This document shows, in pieces, positions 50,695 through 50,781 of a stretch of 50,781 nucleotides of DNA. The first letter of the stretch is position 1. Each line of letters opens with the position of its first letter. The notes below the pieces were generated by a model. The model had not been told where the DNA came from, made no database searches, and saw only the letters and a program-made list of their open reading frames with translations. The stretch is from an uncultured Paracoccaceae bacterium (lineage in GTDB: Bacteria; Pseudomonadota; Alphaproteobacteria; Rhodobacterales; Rhodobacteraceae), in assembly GCA_947498985.1 (NCBI GenBank), contig CANMMF010000020.1:1-50781 (forward strand), in the 5' to 3' direction. The translations under genes were made by a program, and so were the position numbers.

Positions 50695-50781
50695 CTACTG
50701 CCCCGCCCGCGCGTTGCGGTACCATTGTGCGATGGCCGCGCGGTTTTCGGCCGTCATGGTTGAGATCGCGTTGGGGGGTGG
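50695..50781 (-). CDS. C-terminal end of a minus-strand gene (possible cytochrome c-like tail)
   Basis: Only the last 28 residues are in the window, ending MTAENRAAIAQWYRNARAGQ and a TAG stop. The pattern PPPNAISTMT followed by a helix resembles the C-terminus of c-type cytochrome domains such as in PuuD urate oxidases, but this is too short to be sure. It is convergent with rhaI, five bases apart. Confidence 0.45.
   Translation of the reverse strand, partial: PPPNAISTMTAENRAAIAQWYRNARAGQ

Overview
This window looks like a chromosomal segment of a high-GC alphaproteobacterium of the Rhodobacterales (Roseobacter group). The signs are DUF3572, a PleD-type regulator, an H-NOX plus HNOBA-GGDEF pair, a non-pyrrolysine MttB homologue, and a Rhizobium-style rhamnose operon. 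All assignments come from reading the sequence and recalling families. No searches were run.

Layout. (1) 1-9.2 kb is a patchwork with looser gene packing. It holds a TetR gene divergent from an ester-cyclase-like gene and a small membrane protein, a LysR gene divergent from a small barrel protein, and a LacI gene divergent from an arylsulfotransferase-like beta-propeller plus a SsuABC/TauABC-type transporter. (2) 9.2-14.75 kb is a compact, visibly AT-richer five-gene minus-strand operon: excisionase-type HTH, a dual-ATPase histidine kinase, a stand-alone receiver-domain protein, an HNH endonuclease and an N6-adenine DNA methyltransferase. I consider this the best candidate for a previously undescribed system, probably anti-phage or mobile-element defence under phosphorelay-like control. 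(3) 15.05-17.36 kb is a DUF3489-DUF2924-serine recombinase module. It ends beside tRNA-Gln(UUG) at 17.53-17.61 kb, and the island lies on the 3' side of that tRNA. (4) 17.67-30.3 kb is denser, GC-rich core-type DNA: cyclic-di-GMP signalling (H-NOX/HNOBA-GGDEF and PleD-like), MttB, HAD phosphatase, an ECF sigma/anti-sigma group with EF-hand and CpxP-like proteins, DUF983, NUDIX and an alpha/beta hydrolase. (5) 30.6-39.5 kb is a LacI-governed carbohydrate locus: 2-hydroxyacid dehydrogenase, LacI, CUT1 ABC transporter, a GH32/43/68-like glycosidase and an unusual aminotransferase. (6) 40.0-50.7 kb is a complete L-rhamnose catabolic locus, rhaRSTPQUK divergent from rhaDI. A broken GntR gene lies between (5) and (6).

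Working together: in (6), RhaS/T/P/Q import rhamnose, RhaU interconverts anomers, RhaI isomerises, RhaK phosphorylates and the bifunctional RhaD cleaves and dehydrogenates, all probably controlled by the DeoR-type RhaR. In (5), the transporter probably brings in an oligosaccharide or glycoside that the intracellular glycosidase opens, with LacI acting on a striking operator array between the divergent genes. In (2), the kinase would sense infection or another cue, pass the signal to the receiver protein and control the HNH nuclease, while the methyltransferase would protect self DNA. That functional chain is inference from domains and gene order.
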